64,000 bases of DNA. Origin: Sulfurimonas sp. SAG-AH-194-C21. Lineage in GTDB: Bacteria > Campylobacterota > Campylobacteria > Campylobacterales > Sulfurimonadaceae. The translations under genes were made by a program, and so were the position numbers. The stretch covers positions 1 to 64,000 of the forward strand of contig NZ_JAEMVC010000002.1 of NCBI RefSeq assembly GCF_029215985.1, given 5' to 3'. Position 1 is the stretch's first letter. Each line of letters opens with the position of its first letter. Shown here one piece after another: positions 53,249 to 62,524 of this stretch. The notes beneath the pieces were generated by a model. It was not told where the DNA came from. It ran no database searches and worked only from the letters and a program-made list of their open reading frames with translations.

Positions 53249-54603
53249 TATATACCTTCAGCGATCATAGCATCAGCCACTTTTTTAAATCCCGCGATAT
53301 TTGCACCATCAACATAGTTTCCTTCCACGCCGTAGTCTTTAGCAGTAAGTGCTACACGAGTACAAATCTGTTGCATATTTAGTTTAAGTTTTTCATCAAC
53401 TTCTTCAAAAGTCCATCGACTCATCGCTGCATTTTGAGACATTTCAAATGAACTTACAACTACACCCCCTGCATTTGCTGCTTTAGCAGGTGCAAAACAT
53501 AAACCATGTGATTGAATGGCCGCTATTGCCTCTGGTGTTGAGGGCATATTTGCACCTTCTGTTACACTCTCACAACCATTTGTTATCAAATTTTGTGCAT
53601 CTATCTCGTTTAACTCATTTTGTGTAGCACAAGGAAATGCAGCATAACATGGGATATCCCAAACGGCATGTGCATGCTCTGGATACTCTGAGACAGGTAT
53701 ATATTTTGCACTTTCATGTGTTAAAACATACTCTTCTAAAGAGACACGACGTTCAAGCTTTAACTCTTTTAAAAGTGCTAAATCAACACCTCTTGAATCA
53801 TATAAAGTTCCTCTAGAATCTGTACAACTTACAGGAATTGCACCTATTTGTTGTAATTTTTCTATGGCATGAAGGGCTACATTTCCTGCACCACTTACTG
53901 TACATACTTTTCCTTCAAGAGATTCTTTTCCTTCAATCTCGAGCATCTGCTGAGTAAAGTACACTGCTCCATAACCTGTAGCTTCAGGACGCATAAGTGA
54001 GCCTCCAAATACAAAAGGTTTTCCTGTGAGTACACCTTCATATGAAGACGTAATCTTTTTATATTCACCAAACAAAAAGCCAATTTCGCGTCCACCAACA
54101 CCGATATCTCCAGCTGGAACATCAATACGGGGTCCGATATACTTATGAAGCTCAGTCATAAATGCAGAACAAAACTTCATAATCTCAAAATCACTTTTTC
54201 CTTTAGGGTCAAAGTCACTTCCACCTTTACCACCACCTACGGGAAGTCCTGTTAGAGAGTTTTTCAAAATCTGCTCAAAACCTAAAAACTTCAAAATCCC
54301 CTCATTCACAGTTGGATGAAAACGCAGTCCTCCTTTATAAGGCCCTAGTGCATTGTTAAACTGAACACGGTAACCAGTATTTACCTGTATCTCGTTTGCA
54401 TCATTTAACCATGTTACTTTAAATTTTATAGTTCTATCAGGAACAACTAAACGATCAAGTATTGCATACCTTTTATACTTAGAATCTGATTCTAATAATG
54501 GAGCGATAGAACATATAACCTCTTCCATTGCTTGATAAAACACATCATCTTGTTGGCAATCACTATTCTCATATTTTTTTATTTTATCTTGTGCTATTGA
54601 CAT
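53248..54603 (-). CDS. gdhA: NADP-type glutamate dehydrogenase
   Basis: A 451-residue hexameric-type enzyme with YKGGLRFHPTVNEGILKFLGFEQILKNSLTG, the catalytic Lys in PVGGGKGGSDFDPKGKSDFE, and the Rossmann loop VSGAGNVALHA. EGANMPSTPEA and the terminal VDGANIAGFKKVADAM complete the family pattern. It aminates 2-oxoglutarate with ammonium. The enzyme has the length of the bacterial small GDH class. Confidence 0.97.
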   Translation of the reverse strand: MSIAQDKIKKYENSDCQQDDVFYQAMEEVICSIAPLLESDSKYKRYAILDRLVVPDRTIKFKVTWLNDANEIQVNTGYRVQFNNALGPYKGGLRFHPTVNEGILKFLGFEQILKNSLTGLPVGGGKGGSDFDPKGKSDFEIMKFCSAFMTELHKYIGPRIDVPAGDIGVGGREIGFLFGEYKKITSSYEGVLTGKPFVFGGSLMRPEATGYGAVYFTQQMLEIEGKESLEGKVCTVSGAGNVALHAIEKLQQIGAIPVSCTDSRGTLYDSRGVDLALLKELKLERRVSLEEYVLTHESAKYIPVSEYPEHAHAVWDIPCYAAFPCATQNELNEIDAQNLITNGCESVTEGANMPSTPEAIAAIQSHGLCFAPAKAANAGGVVVSSFEMSQNAAMSRWTFEEVDEKLKLNMQQICTRVALTAKDYGVEGNYVDGANIAGFKKVADAMIAEGI

Positions 54604-54639
54604 TTATAAATCCTAAATTAACTAAATTAAATACTGTGT

Positions 54640-54645
54640 ATTATA
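54640..54645 (-). promoter_or_regulatory. TATAAT -10 box upstream of gdhA
   Basis: A perfect TATAAT on the minus strand 37 nt before the gdhA ATG. AGGA in the leader is the ribosome site. Confidence 0.5.
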
Positions 54646-54736
54646 TCGTATCACCATGTTGTTACACTTAACCGCTATTTTAAAAATAACTGTACTTTAT
54701 CAAGTGTTTCTGATGCATTTTACCTTTTTTTTAAGT

Positions 54737-54742
54737 TATAAT
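54737..54742 (+). promoter_or_regulatory. TATAAT -10 box upstream of the chemoreceptor gene
   Basis: A perfect TATAAT after an eight-T run (54725-54732), 33 nt before the start, with AAGGAA as ribosome site. It is a sigma-70-type box; no FliA-like site was seen here. Confidence 0.55.
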
Positions 54743-54774
54743 AGAGTGAATTTAATCCATACCAAGGAATTTAT

Positions 54775-56682
54775 ATGTTTGAAAACATGAGTATCCAAAA
54801 GAAGATGAACTATCTCATCACAATGACAACCTTTGCAATTTTTTCTGCAACACTTTTCGTTTTTTGGGCAATGTCCAATATTGAGACTGAATACAAACAC
54901 CTTCGTCATAGCTCAATGAGTGCTGGAATTAGTGTCTTAAAAATTGAAAAGAACATGAACTATGTTAGTAGAACAACAAGAGATATTATGCTTGGTGGTG
55001 ACTATAACAAAGATATTAGTAAGTTAAAAAAACGCATTGAAAATATTCGTGGAGAGTTTAATAGTTTACAGAAGGTAATGGCTGATGATACAAGCTCTTT
55101 AGCTATGGTCAAAGATGCAAAATCTTCTACTATGATATTTTTAGAAAATTCTTTAACTATGATGCTTGGCTTTTCAAAAGATCAAATTCAAAATGAAACT
55201 TCAGTCATATATGCTAAATACAAAACAAATCTAACACCATATGCGAATGCCTCACGAAAAGCTTTTAAAAAATTAGTAAGTCTCAAACAAGAAGAACTTC
55301 GAGTAGATTCAGAAGGGCTTGAGACTGAAATATCATTTTACAAGTACTTAATTCTTACAGCTGGAATAGTTGTTGGTTTACTGATTCTATTATTTGCAAC
55401 TGTTATTAGAAAGTCTATTACAAGTGGTATAGCTAAATTTACTCAGCAAATCTCTCTTGCTGCAAAAGGTGACTTTTCACAAAACTCTAATGAAAACGAT
55501 GAAAATACAGAACTTGGTCAGATGGGAATAAACTTAAGTATCTTAATTAATCATACTAGCACACTTATACAAGAAATAAATCGTGCTATTACCGATGCCT
55601 CTCGTGGTGAGTTCAAACAAGGTATCTCATCTAATGGTATGGATGGAGAGTTCGTTGTTGCCGTAAATAGTGTTATGAGTAGTATCGACTTTATGCAAGA
55701 ACAGCACTCAAAAGCACAACGTGATACTTTTAATGCGAGATTAAGTGAAAGTAGTAGAAATGTTTCAGAATCATTAACTGTTATTCAAGACAATCTTAAA
55801 ACAAACATTGAAAACCTTAAAGATGTTACCTCCGCTACAAAATCTGCAGCTGAGCTATCAACGAACTCTCGTGAAAACATAATGCAAGCAGTCGAAGAAC
55901 TTCATAAACTGAACGAACAGGTTAGCATGAATAATGCTAGTGTTGATGAGTTAGCAAACCAGACAAATAGTATTACTTCTGTCATCGAGCTTATTACAGA
56001 CATCGCTGACCAGACAAACCTTCTTGCACTAAATGCAGCTATTGAAGCTGCTCGTGCGGGTGAACATGGTCGTGGTTTTGCAGTTGTTGCTGATGAAGTA
56101 CGTAAACTAGCAGAGAGAACACACAAGGCTACGAGTGAAATTTCTGTAAGTATAAAATCACTCCAACAAGGGATGAATGAGATTCAAGGTTCATCTGAGA
56201 GTATGAAAGAGACTGTGGATACCACAACTCAAAAAATAGAAGATTTTGAACATACACTAGTAGAGTTAAGTGATGGTTCAACTCATATAGTAAATCGTTC
56301 TTACCATATGGAAAATAGTATTTTTATTGTTCTTGCTAAAATCGATCATATACTTTACAAAGCACGTGCATATAACTCTATAATGTCATTAGAGCCAATT
56401 CTTAAAGAGGTTAACTCTCATCAGTGTAATCTTGGAATGTGGTACGATGGAGAAGGAAAAGCTAGATTTTCTAGTTCTAATTCATACCCTAAAATTGCTG
56501 CACCTCATAACACTGTTCATGTTAATGCAAATAACAACCTTGCATTCTTACATAAGGATGCAGAGAATGATACTCTGACAAATGCTGATACTATTGTTAA
56601 TAACTTTGAAAAGATGGAAGAAGCATCAGAAGAACTTTTTGTACTAATGGACAGTATGTTAGACGAAGAGTATAAAGGGTAA
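54775..56682 (+). CDS. Methyl-accepting chemotaxis protein with C-terminal CZB zinc-binding domain
   Basis: A 635-residue chemoreceptor: membrane helices at about 13-33 and 190-212 with a helical-bundle periplasmic sensor between. A HAMP domain and the signalling hairpin tip [38 protein letters not shown] follow. The last 120 residues form a CZB domain with a His in [10 protein letters not shown], the core [13 protein letters not shown] and later His in [11 protein letters not shown] domains bind zinc through Cys/His and, in other systems, sense hypochlorite or zinc. The CZB position after the kinase-control region is the usual one. Confidence 0.92.
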   Translation: MFENMSIQKKMNYLITMTTFAIFSATLFVFWAMSNIETEYKHLRHSSMSAGISVLKIEKNMNYVSRTTRDIMLGGDYNKDISKLKKRIENIRGEFNSLQKVMADDTSSLAMVKDAKSSTMIFLENSLTMMLGFSKDQIQNETSVIYAKYKTNLTPYANASRKAFKKLVSLKQEELRVDSEGLETEISFYKYLILTAGIVVGLLILLFATVIRKSITSGIAKFTQQISLAAKGDFSQNSNENDENTELGQMGINLSILINHTSTLIQEINRAITDASRGEFKQGISSNGMDGEFVVAVNSVMSSIDFMQEQHSKAQRDTFNARLSESSRNVSESLTVIQDNLKTNIENLKDVTSATKSAAELSTNSRENIMQAVEELHKLNEQVSMNNASVDELANQTNSITSVIELITDIADQTNLLALNAAIEAARAGEHGRGFAVVADEVRKLAERTHKATSEISVSIKSLQQGMNEIQGSSESMKETVDTTTQKIEDFEHTLVELSDGSTHIVNRSYHMENSIFIVLAKIDHILYKARAYNSIMSLEPILKEVNSHQCNLGMWYDGEGKARFSSSNSYPKIAAPHNTVHVNANNNLAFLHKDAENDTLTNADTIVNNFEKMEEASEELFVLMDSMLDEEYKG

Positions 56683-56755
56683 AAACTATTTCTTAACGTT
56701 AGTCTAATGTTAGTTAAGTACTATTTTAGTACATATTAACACTAAGGCTAATTTT

Positions 56756-59137
56756 ATGAACTGGAAAATGCAAAGCGAACTTCGTCTACAAAAGATGGGT
56801 ATATCCATTACCAACAATCCAAAAAAAGTCATTTTATTTATACTCATCTTGAGTATCTTTTTTATTTCCAACCTTCCCACTATTACTATTGATACCTCAA
56901 CTGAAGGTTTTCTGCACAAGCAAGACCCTGCACTTGTTCGTTACGAGCAGTTCAAAGAGCAGTTTGGTCAGGATGAAAAAATTATGGTTGTTGTTGAGGC
57001 TAAAGATATCTTTGCCCTTGATACACTTAAAGACTTGCAGAAACTCCATAATGCTTTAAACAACAATGTCCCCCACTTAAATGATATAAACTCGCTTATA
57101 AACGCGAGAAATACTCGTGGAGAGGGCGACCAACTTATAGTCGAAGACCTCTTTGACACTTTTCCTACAAATGAGTTAGAGTTAGCCAAGTTAAAAAAGA
57201 TTGCAGTAAATAATGTAATGTATCAGAACCTTTTGTTTAATGAGGCTCATACGTTTACTACTCTCATACTTGAACCGAGTGCTTATGAGAATTCTAACAA
57301 TGGCGATGAGCTTGATGGCTTTGGTGAAGAAGTCAGTGATGAGAAATTAGAGTTTTTAAGTGACCCTTCAAAAAGTGAGATGGTTCGTGCCGCTGATGCC
57401 ATCGCTAAAGAGTTTAACAAGGAAGGTTTTAAAGTCTATATTGCAGGCTCACTTGCTGTAAATGACTATAACAAACAAGCAGTTCAGCATGATATGCAAA
57501 AGTTTGTGAAACTTGTTTTACTTATGATGATGATTTTTCTTTTTATAGTATTTCGTCGTATGAGTGCTGTGTTTTTACCTATATTTATAGTGCTACTCTC
57601 TTTACTTGTGACAGTTGGTATTATGGCTCTAGTTGGAACTCCTATCACTATTCCAACACAGATTCTTCCTTCATTTTTACTCGCAGTTGGAATCGGTGCT
57701 GTTGTGCATCTTTTATCTATGTTCTTTAAAGAGTTCAATGCTAAGGGTCAAAAGAAAGAGGCTATAGTCTACTCACTTGGACACTCTGGTCTAGCCATCA
57801 TTATGACTTCTCTTACAACTGCTGCTGGTCTTTTTTCATTTTCTACTGCTGAGATTGCACCTATTGCAGACTTAGGGATATTTGCAGCTCTTGGCGTAAT
57901 GATTGCACTTGTAAATACTATAGTTTTACTACCTGCACTTTTAAGTGTCCTACCTCTAAAACCTGCTAAAGAGAAGCATCAAGCTCGCTCACTTATTATG
58001 GATAACTTTTTACTCTCCATCGCAGACTTTGGTATCACACATTCAAAAAAGATAGTTGGTGTTAGTTTTATAATCGCTGTTACTTTTATATACTTAGCAC
58101 TTCAAGTTCCCTTTAAACATGACCCACTTTCATGGCAACCAGATGACTCCCCTATAAAAATCTCTACATATAGAGTTGACCATGAACTCCGTGGTAGTGT
58201 TACCATGGAAGTTATAATTGACACTAAAGTCGAAAATGGTCTGTATGACTCTGCACTTTTAACAAAGATAGATACTCTTGTACATGAGGCAGAACAACTA
58301 AGAACTGACAAGCACTTTATAGGAAAAGGTTGGAGTGTTGCAGAGGTTCTTAAAGAGATTCACAGAGGTCTGCATGAAAACAAAGAAGAGTACTACCGTA
58401 TCACTAAAAACGATGCCCTCATTCCTCAGGAATTTTTACTTTTTGAAAATAGCGGGAGTGATGACCTTGAGGACTTAGTAGACTCTCAGTTTTCTAAAGC
58501 TCGTTTAACATTTAAACTTCCATGGATGGAAGCGGGTGAGTACACTGAGATAAGCGATAAGCTGACCACCCTTTTACAAGAAGGGCTAGGTGATGATGTA
58601 GAGATAACTGTTACAGGTATGGTTCCACTCTTTCAAAGGACTCTTGTCGCTGCTATGGACTCAATGGCAACTTCATATGCACTTGCATTTGGACTGATCG
58701 CTATTATGATGATTATCCTTCTTGGAAGTTTTAAAATTGGTCTTGTCAGTATGATTCCAAATGTTTTACCCATCATCATCGTTCTTGGTCTTATGGAGAT
58801 TTTAGGTATTCCATTAGATATGTTTACTATGCTTGTTGGAGCTATTGTTATCGGGCTAAGTGTTGATGATACAGTACACTTCTTTCATAACTTTGAGATG
58901 AACCATGCAAAAGGACTTAGTACCAAAGAAGCGATAGAAAAGACAATGAAAGGAACTGGTCGAGCATTAGTTGCAACAACTATAGTTCTAAGTCTTGGTT
59001 TCTTTGTATATATGTTTGCAAGTTTAGGTAACCTTATAAACTTTGGACTCTTAACTGGTACTGCTATACTTATTGCACTTATTTCAGACATACTACTAGG
59101 GCCAGCCCTACTCACTTTAATATCAAAGGATAAATAA
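56756..59137 (+). CDS. RND superfamily exporter (MMPL/HpnN-like)
   Basis: A 793-residue membrane protein of two repeats, each with one membrane helix, a periplasmic domain and five helices. The start is near FILILSIFFISNLPTITID; signatures are VGIGAVVHLLSMF in repeat 1 and IVIGLSVDDTVHFFHNFE in repeat 2, the latter with the Asp pair used in proton coupling. Related proteins move hydrophobic or lipid molecules. The two genes that follow, a LolA-like and an outer membrane barrel gene, form a frequent trio with this transporter, suggesting lipid or lipoprotein transfer across the periplasm. Confidence 0.9.
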   Translation: MNWKMQSELRLQKMGISITNNPKKVILFILILSIFFISNLPTITIDTSTEGFLHKQDPALVRYEQFKEQFGQDEKIMVVVEAKDIFALDTLKDLQKLHNALNNNVPHLNDINSLINARNTRGEGDQLIVEDLFDTFPTNELELAKLKKIAVNNVMYQNLLFNEAHTFTTLILEPSAYENSNNGDELDGFGEEVSDEKLEFLSDPSKSEMVRAADAIAKEFNKEGFKVYIAGSLAVNDYNKQAVQHDMQKFVKLVLLMMMIFLFIVFRRMSAVFLPIFIVLLSLLVTVGIMALVGTPITIPTQILPSFLLAVGIGAVVHLLSMFFKEFNAKGQKKEAIVYSLGHSGLAIIMTSLTTAAGLFSFSTAEIAPIADLGIFAALGVMIALVNTIVLLPALLSVLPLKPAKEKHQARSLIMDNFLLSIADFGITHSKKIVGVSFIIAVTFIYLALQVPFKHDPLSWQPDDSPIKISTYRVDHELRGSVTMEVIIDTKVENGLYDSALLTKIDTLVHEAEQLRTDKHFIGKGWSVAEVLKEIHRGLHENKEEYYRITKNDALIPQEFLLFENSGSDDLEDLVDSQFSKARLTFKLPWMEAGEYTEISDKLTTLLQEGLGDDVEITVTGMVPLFQRTLVAAMDSMATSYALAFGLIAIMMIILLGSFKIGLVSMIPNVLPIIIVLGLMEILGIPLDMFTMLVGAIVIGLSVDDTVHFFHNFEMNHAKGLSTKEAIEKTMKGTGRALVATTIVLSLGFFVYMFASLGNLINFGLLTGTAILIALISDILLGPALLTLISKDK

Positions 59138-59919
59138 TGTTTTTTAAATTACTACTAACTATAACACTCACAATCACATCGCTGTTCGCACTTAGTGCAC
59201 AAGAGATAGCACAAAAGGTTAGCGATAGAAATGAGGGTGATAACATCACTTCAAACATGCAGATGATTCTCATAGATAAACACAATAAAAAAAGAGTCCG
59301 AGACCTCAAAGTTTATACAAAGAATAGAGGAACAGACACACTCAAACTTCTTTTCTTTTTAACACCTGCTGATGTAAAAGAGACTGCTTTTTTAACATAT
59401 GATTATGAAGACTCAAATGCAGATGATGACCAGTGGTTATACCTCCCAGCACTACAGAAGGTAAAGCGCATCGCCTCAAGTGATAAGAGTTCTTCTTTTA
59501 TGGGAAGTGATTTTACATATTCTGATATGACTTCACGTAATGTTGAAGACTATAACTACAAAATCATGAAAGAGACAAAAGCACAAGGGCATAAAGTATG
59601 GCAACTCCTTGTAACACCAAAAACACAAAAAACAGTAGAAGAGACTGGTTATACAAAAAGTATCATGTTTGTAAGACAAGATAACTTTGTCGTTATTCAA
59701 GCACTTAACTATATAAAAGCTGGTAATAAGCTCAAATATATGATGGTAAAAGACCTAGAACTCATCGATGGAATTTGGAGTGTTAAAGAGATGCAAATGG
59801 TTACAAAAAAAGGTAAAAAGACACTGCACAAGTCTGTATTTAAATTTTCAAACATCAAGTATAACCAAGATTTAGATGAGTCTCTTTTTAGTACAAGAAC
59901 ACTTCAGCGCGGTATTTAA
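59137..59919 (+). CDS. LolA-like outer membrane lipoprotein-sorting family protein
   Basis: A 260-residue periplasmic protein with a signal peptide (about 1-20, ending LFA). It continues into a beta-rich, half-barrel pattern: TSNMQMILIDKHNKKRVRDLKVYTKNRGTDTLKLLFFLTPADVKETAFLTYDY, then DDQWLYLPALQKVKRIASSDKSSSFMGSDFTYSDM. This matches the LolA-like family found beside RND exporters, whose conserved WLYLPA...FMGSDFTYED signature is present. It is translationally coupled to the RND gene by a one-base overlap. Confidence 0.9.
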   Translation: MFFKLLLTITLTITSLFALSAQEIAQKVSDRNEGDNITSNMQMILIDKHNKKRVRDLKVYTKNRGTDTLKLLFFLTPADVKETAFLTYDYEDSNADDDQWLYLPALQKVKRIASSDKSSSFMGSDFTYSDMTSRNVEDYNYKIMKETKAQGHKVWQLLVTPKTQKTVEETGYTKSIMFVRQDNFVVIQALNYIKAGNKLKYMMVKDLELIDGIWSVKEMQMVTKKGKKTLHKSVFKFSNIKYNQDLDESLFSTRTLQRGI

Positions 59920-59920
59920 A

Positions 59921-61360
59921 GTGAATAGTAAAATTATTAAGCTCTCTTTTATTTGTCTTGTATTACTTTCATCTCTTCAGGCACAGGAGACTATCGAAGC
60001 AGATCCTAGTGGTTTTGGCGAAGAGTTAGATGGATTTGATGAAAGTTTCGAGTTAAATGAGGTAGCACAAGTAGAAGAAGAACCAAGTGCTTATACTCTT
60101 TTAGGAAATATAGCCTTTAAAACTAACTATGGCTATGTAAATCACAAAGTAAAAGCATATAAGTCAGATAGTGTTGGAATAGAGTATGCAGGCTTTAACC
60201 AAGCTCAAATAAGTACATACTTACAATTTGATGCAAAACTCTCAAATACCTGGAAAATCCGAATCAGTGGTGATGCTTTTTATGACGCTATCTATGATAT
60301 AAATTCACAAAATAACTATAATTATGAAATATTAGACACCTACCAAACGCAACTGCGTTTTGATGATACATACATTCAAGGTAGTATCACTAAAGATTTA
60401 GATGCAAAAATAGGTCGTCAAATAGTTGTATGGGGAAAATCAGATAGCATAAGAATCACCGATGTGATAAATCCTCTTGACAATAGACTTCCTGGTTTAA
60501 CAGATATCCAAGACCTGCGTTTGAGTACGAGTATGGCTAAGTTTGATTACTATACTGGTGATTGGAGTTTCTCTGCTATGGCTATTTTTGAGAGTCGTAT
60601 ATTTCTTGAAGCTGCCCCAAGGGGTGAATATTTTCCTGTAGATGTAGTTTTTCCAGGTTTCGCACCTGACCCTTTTATACAGTTAAAACAACCAGCAAGT
60701 GACTTAAACAATATGCAGTATGCTTTTGCAGCAAATGGAGTCTTTTCGGGTTGGGACTTATCTTTTTACGGGGCCGATGTTCTTGACACAAGATGGCATT
60801 TAGAGGGTACTTTACCAAATGCCTCTCGTGTTGTCTCAAAAGTACAGATGTTAGGCTCTGCGTTTAACATAGTCAAAGGCAGTTGGTTATTTAAAAGTGA
60901 AGTTGCATTTTTAAATGGGCTCAAATATAACTCAACAAAAGATAAAAAAGCAAGAGTTGATGCCCTTATAGGAGTAGATTACATGGGTGTGATAAACACT
61001 GTCCTCTCTTTAGAGGTAGCAAATAGACACATACTTAACTATGAGAGTCAGATGTCAGGACTTCCAAAGGGAGTAGTTCCTGACTATGTAGAAGAAGATG
61101 AAATGCAAACTGCCATTCGGGTGACACACTCCATGCAAAATGACACACTTAATGCAACTATTCTACTCAGTACCTTTGGACACAACTGGCAATATGGCGG
61201 ATTTTTCAGAGCCTCTTTAGAGTACGATGTAAGGGATGCCTTAGTAATGAACTTTGGAGTTATTGACTACCTTGACACAAGTATAAAAGAGGATAAGCCC
61301 TTTATAAATGCCATAAGTAATAATGACAAATTTTTTTTAGATATAACTTATAGTTTTTGA
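59921..61360 (+). CDS. Outer membrane beta-barrel protein (DUF1302-like) of the RND cluster
   Basis: A 479-residue outer membrane protein. GTG 59921 is chosen because it starts a signal peptide ending SLQAQ one nt after the LolA-like stop; an ATG at 59876 would add a tail of 15 residues before it. An acidic N-terminal stretch (DPSGFGEELDGFDESFELNEV) precedes the barrel. Strands alternate aromatic and polar residues, e.g. TWKIRISGDAFYDAIYDINSQ and KIGRQIVVWGKSDSIRI, and the protein ends in the Phe of FFLDITYSF, as recognised by BamA. It is likely the outer membrane partner of the two preceding genes. Confidence 0.8.
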   Translation: MNSKIIKLSFICLVLLSSLQAQETIEADPSGFGEELDGFDESFELNEVAQVEEEPSAYTLLGNIAFKTNYGYVNHKVKAYKSDSVGIEYAGFNQAQISTYLQFDAKLSNTWKIRISGDAFYDAIYDINSQNNYNYEILDTYQTQLRFDDTYIQGSITKDLDAKIGRQIVVWGKSDSIRITDVINPLDNRLPGLTDIQDLRLSTSMAKFDYYTGDWSFSAMAIFESRIFLEAAPRGEYFPVDVVFPGFAPDPFIQLKQPASDLNNMQYAFAANGVFSGWDLSFYGADVLDTRWHLEGTLPNASRVVSKVQMLGSAFNIVKGSWLFKSEVAFLNGLKYNSTKDKKARVDALIGVDYMGVINTVLSLEVANRHILNYESQMSGLPKGVVPDYVEEDEMQTAIRVTHSMQNDTLNATILLSTFGHNWQYGGFFRASLEYDVRDALVMNFGVIDYLDTSIKEDKPFINAISNNDKFFLDITYSF

Positions 61361-61496
61361 GATACTACACTTAAAAAAAACTTAATCAGAATCTATGCAA
61401 TGATAATTTATTAATAGATTATTATTATTTTATGTAGAATTGTATTAAGAACAGGTAGAGATTTTTATACTGGCTATATTATTTTAGGAGTATATT

Positions 61497-61940
61497 ATGA
61501 AAACTGAAATTAAAGAGAGACTTGAAGAGGTTGTAAGACTTATCAATGACTCCGATGCTGTAGTATTAGATAAAGAAATTAAAGTGAAACTTGAAAAAGT
61601 TTTAGCACTTTTAGATGATCCCGAAAAAATAGAAATGGAAAAAAGAGAACTTAAATCAAGGATGGAAGCGATTGTAGAACTCGTGAATGATGCAATAATT
61701 GACCTCGATGTCGATGTCGACTATTGCATACCAGATGTTATAAACGGAGAAGGTAGTTGTGATATCTCCAATAATGCACATATATTATTAACATATAGTG
61801 AAGATCAATATACGACACGAACACGTAAGGTAAGTTTAGGTAAAACAGCTTTGCAAAGTTCGCCTGAGGATTTAACACAACATGTCCTCCAATCTATCGA
61901 AAACTTTAAAGAAGAAGCTGACGATATTAGGATGGGCTAA
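61497..61940 (+). CDS. Unknown protein, first of a tandem paralogous pair (147 residues)
   Basis: I do not recognise a function. The acidic N-terminal half consists of repeated helical segments that look like an internal duplication (KERLEEVVRLINDSDAVVLDKEIKVKLEKVLALLDDPEK and KSRMEAIVELVNDAI), each with the pattern RLEExVxLxND. The C-terminal half is beta-rich with YCIPDV and SCDISNNAHILLTY. It has no signal or membrane helix. TTAGGAG gives a good ribosome site. Its neighbour 111 nt downstream is a clear paralogue. Confidence 0.7.
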   Translation: MKTEIKERLEEVVRLINDSDAVVLDKEIKVKLEKVLALLDDPEKIEMEKRELKSRMEAIVELVNDAIIDLDVDVDYCIPDVINGEGSCDISNNAHILLTYSEDQYTTRTRKVSLGKTALQSSPEDLTQHVLQSIENFKEEADDIRMG

Positions 61941-61944
61941 AGGT

Positions 61945-61981
61945 TTACTTGGTCTATCTATGTGATACTTAGACCAAGTAA
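61945..61981 (+). other. Hairpin between the tandem paralogues
   Basis: A perfect 12-bp inverted repeat, TTACTTGGTCTA with TAGACCAAGTAA around a 13-nt loop, 5 nt after the first gene. No U-run follows, so it may be an attenuator or mRNA-stability element more than a terminator. Confidence 0.5.
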
Positions 61982-62050
61982 CGATGAGTTATAACCTGTT
62001 CTAAAATTTCTACTGTACTTAAAACACGACCTTTTTTTAGGAGAATTATT

Positions 62051-62497
62051 ATGGAACGAGAAATAAAAGTAAGACTTGAGGAAATTGTGACACTTCTCAA
62101 CGATACAGAAGAAACTGTAATGGATAAGGAGATTAAAGAGAAGCTTGAAAAAGCTCTTATGCTTCTCAATGATCCAAAAGAGAGAGAAGGAAAGAGAGAA
62201 GACTTAGATGCAAGACTTTCACAAGTTCTAGGACTTGTAAATAATGCAATGGTCGACCCTGACATCGAAATAGAATATTGTATACCTGATGTTGATTCAA
62301 CAGCTTCAAGTTGTGATATCCATATCGACCCCTATATCTTAGTAACATATGTAATAGGTGACTACAATAAACCTACACGTAAAATACGTTTAAGAGATAC
62401 CGCTTTAAGAAGAAATACACCAGAATCAATCGCGAATCAAGTTAATTTTTCGATTATGGAGTTTAAGGGTGAGATAGATTCTGTTCAAATGGGCTAA
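62051..62497 (+). CDS. Unknown protein, second of a tandem paralogous pair (148 residues)
   Basis: A 148-residue paralogue of the preceding gene. Aligned segments include EREIKVRLEEIVTLLND, DKEIKEKLEKALMLLNDP, YCIPDV, SSCDIHIDPYILVTY and TRKIRLRDTALRRNTPESIANQV, ending MG like the first. The ribosome site TTTTAGGAG is the same type as that of its neighbour. The pair arose by tandem duplication; nothing in the sequence shows the biochemical role. A hairpin follows immediately. Confidence 0.7.
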   Translation: MEREIKVRLEEIVTLLNDTEETVMDKEIKEKLEKALMLLNDPKEREGKREDLDARLSQVLGLVNNAMVDPDIEIEYCIPDVDSTASSCDIHIDPYILVTYVIGDYNKPTRKIRLRDTALRRNTPESIANQVNFSIMEFKGEIDSVQMG

Positions 62498-62524
62498 AGG
62501 AACTCCTTCTTTAGGAGTTCTTAG
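62497..62524. terminator. Hairpin between the second paralogue and the histidine kinase
   Basis: An 8-bp stem, GAACTCCT with AGGAGTTC around a 5-nt loop, extended by CTAA/TTAG outside. It contains the kinase stop codon and lies just after the plus-strand stop, so it may serve both converging genes. Confidence 0.6.
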
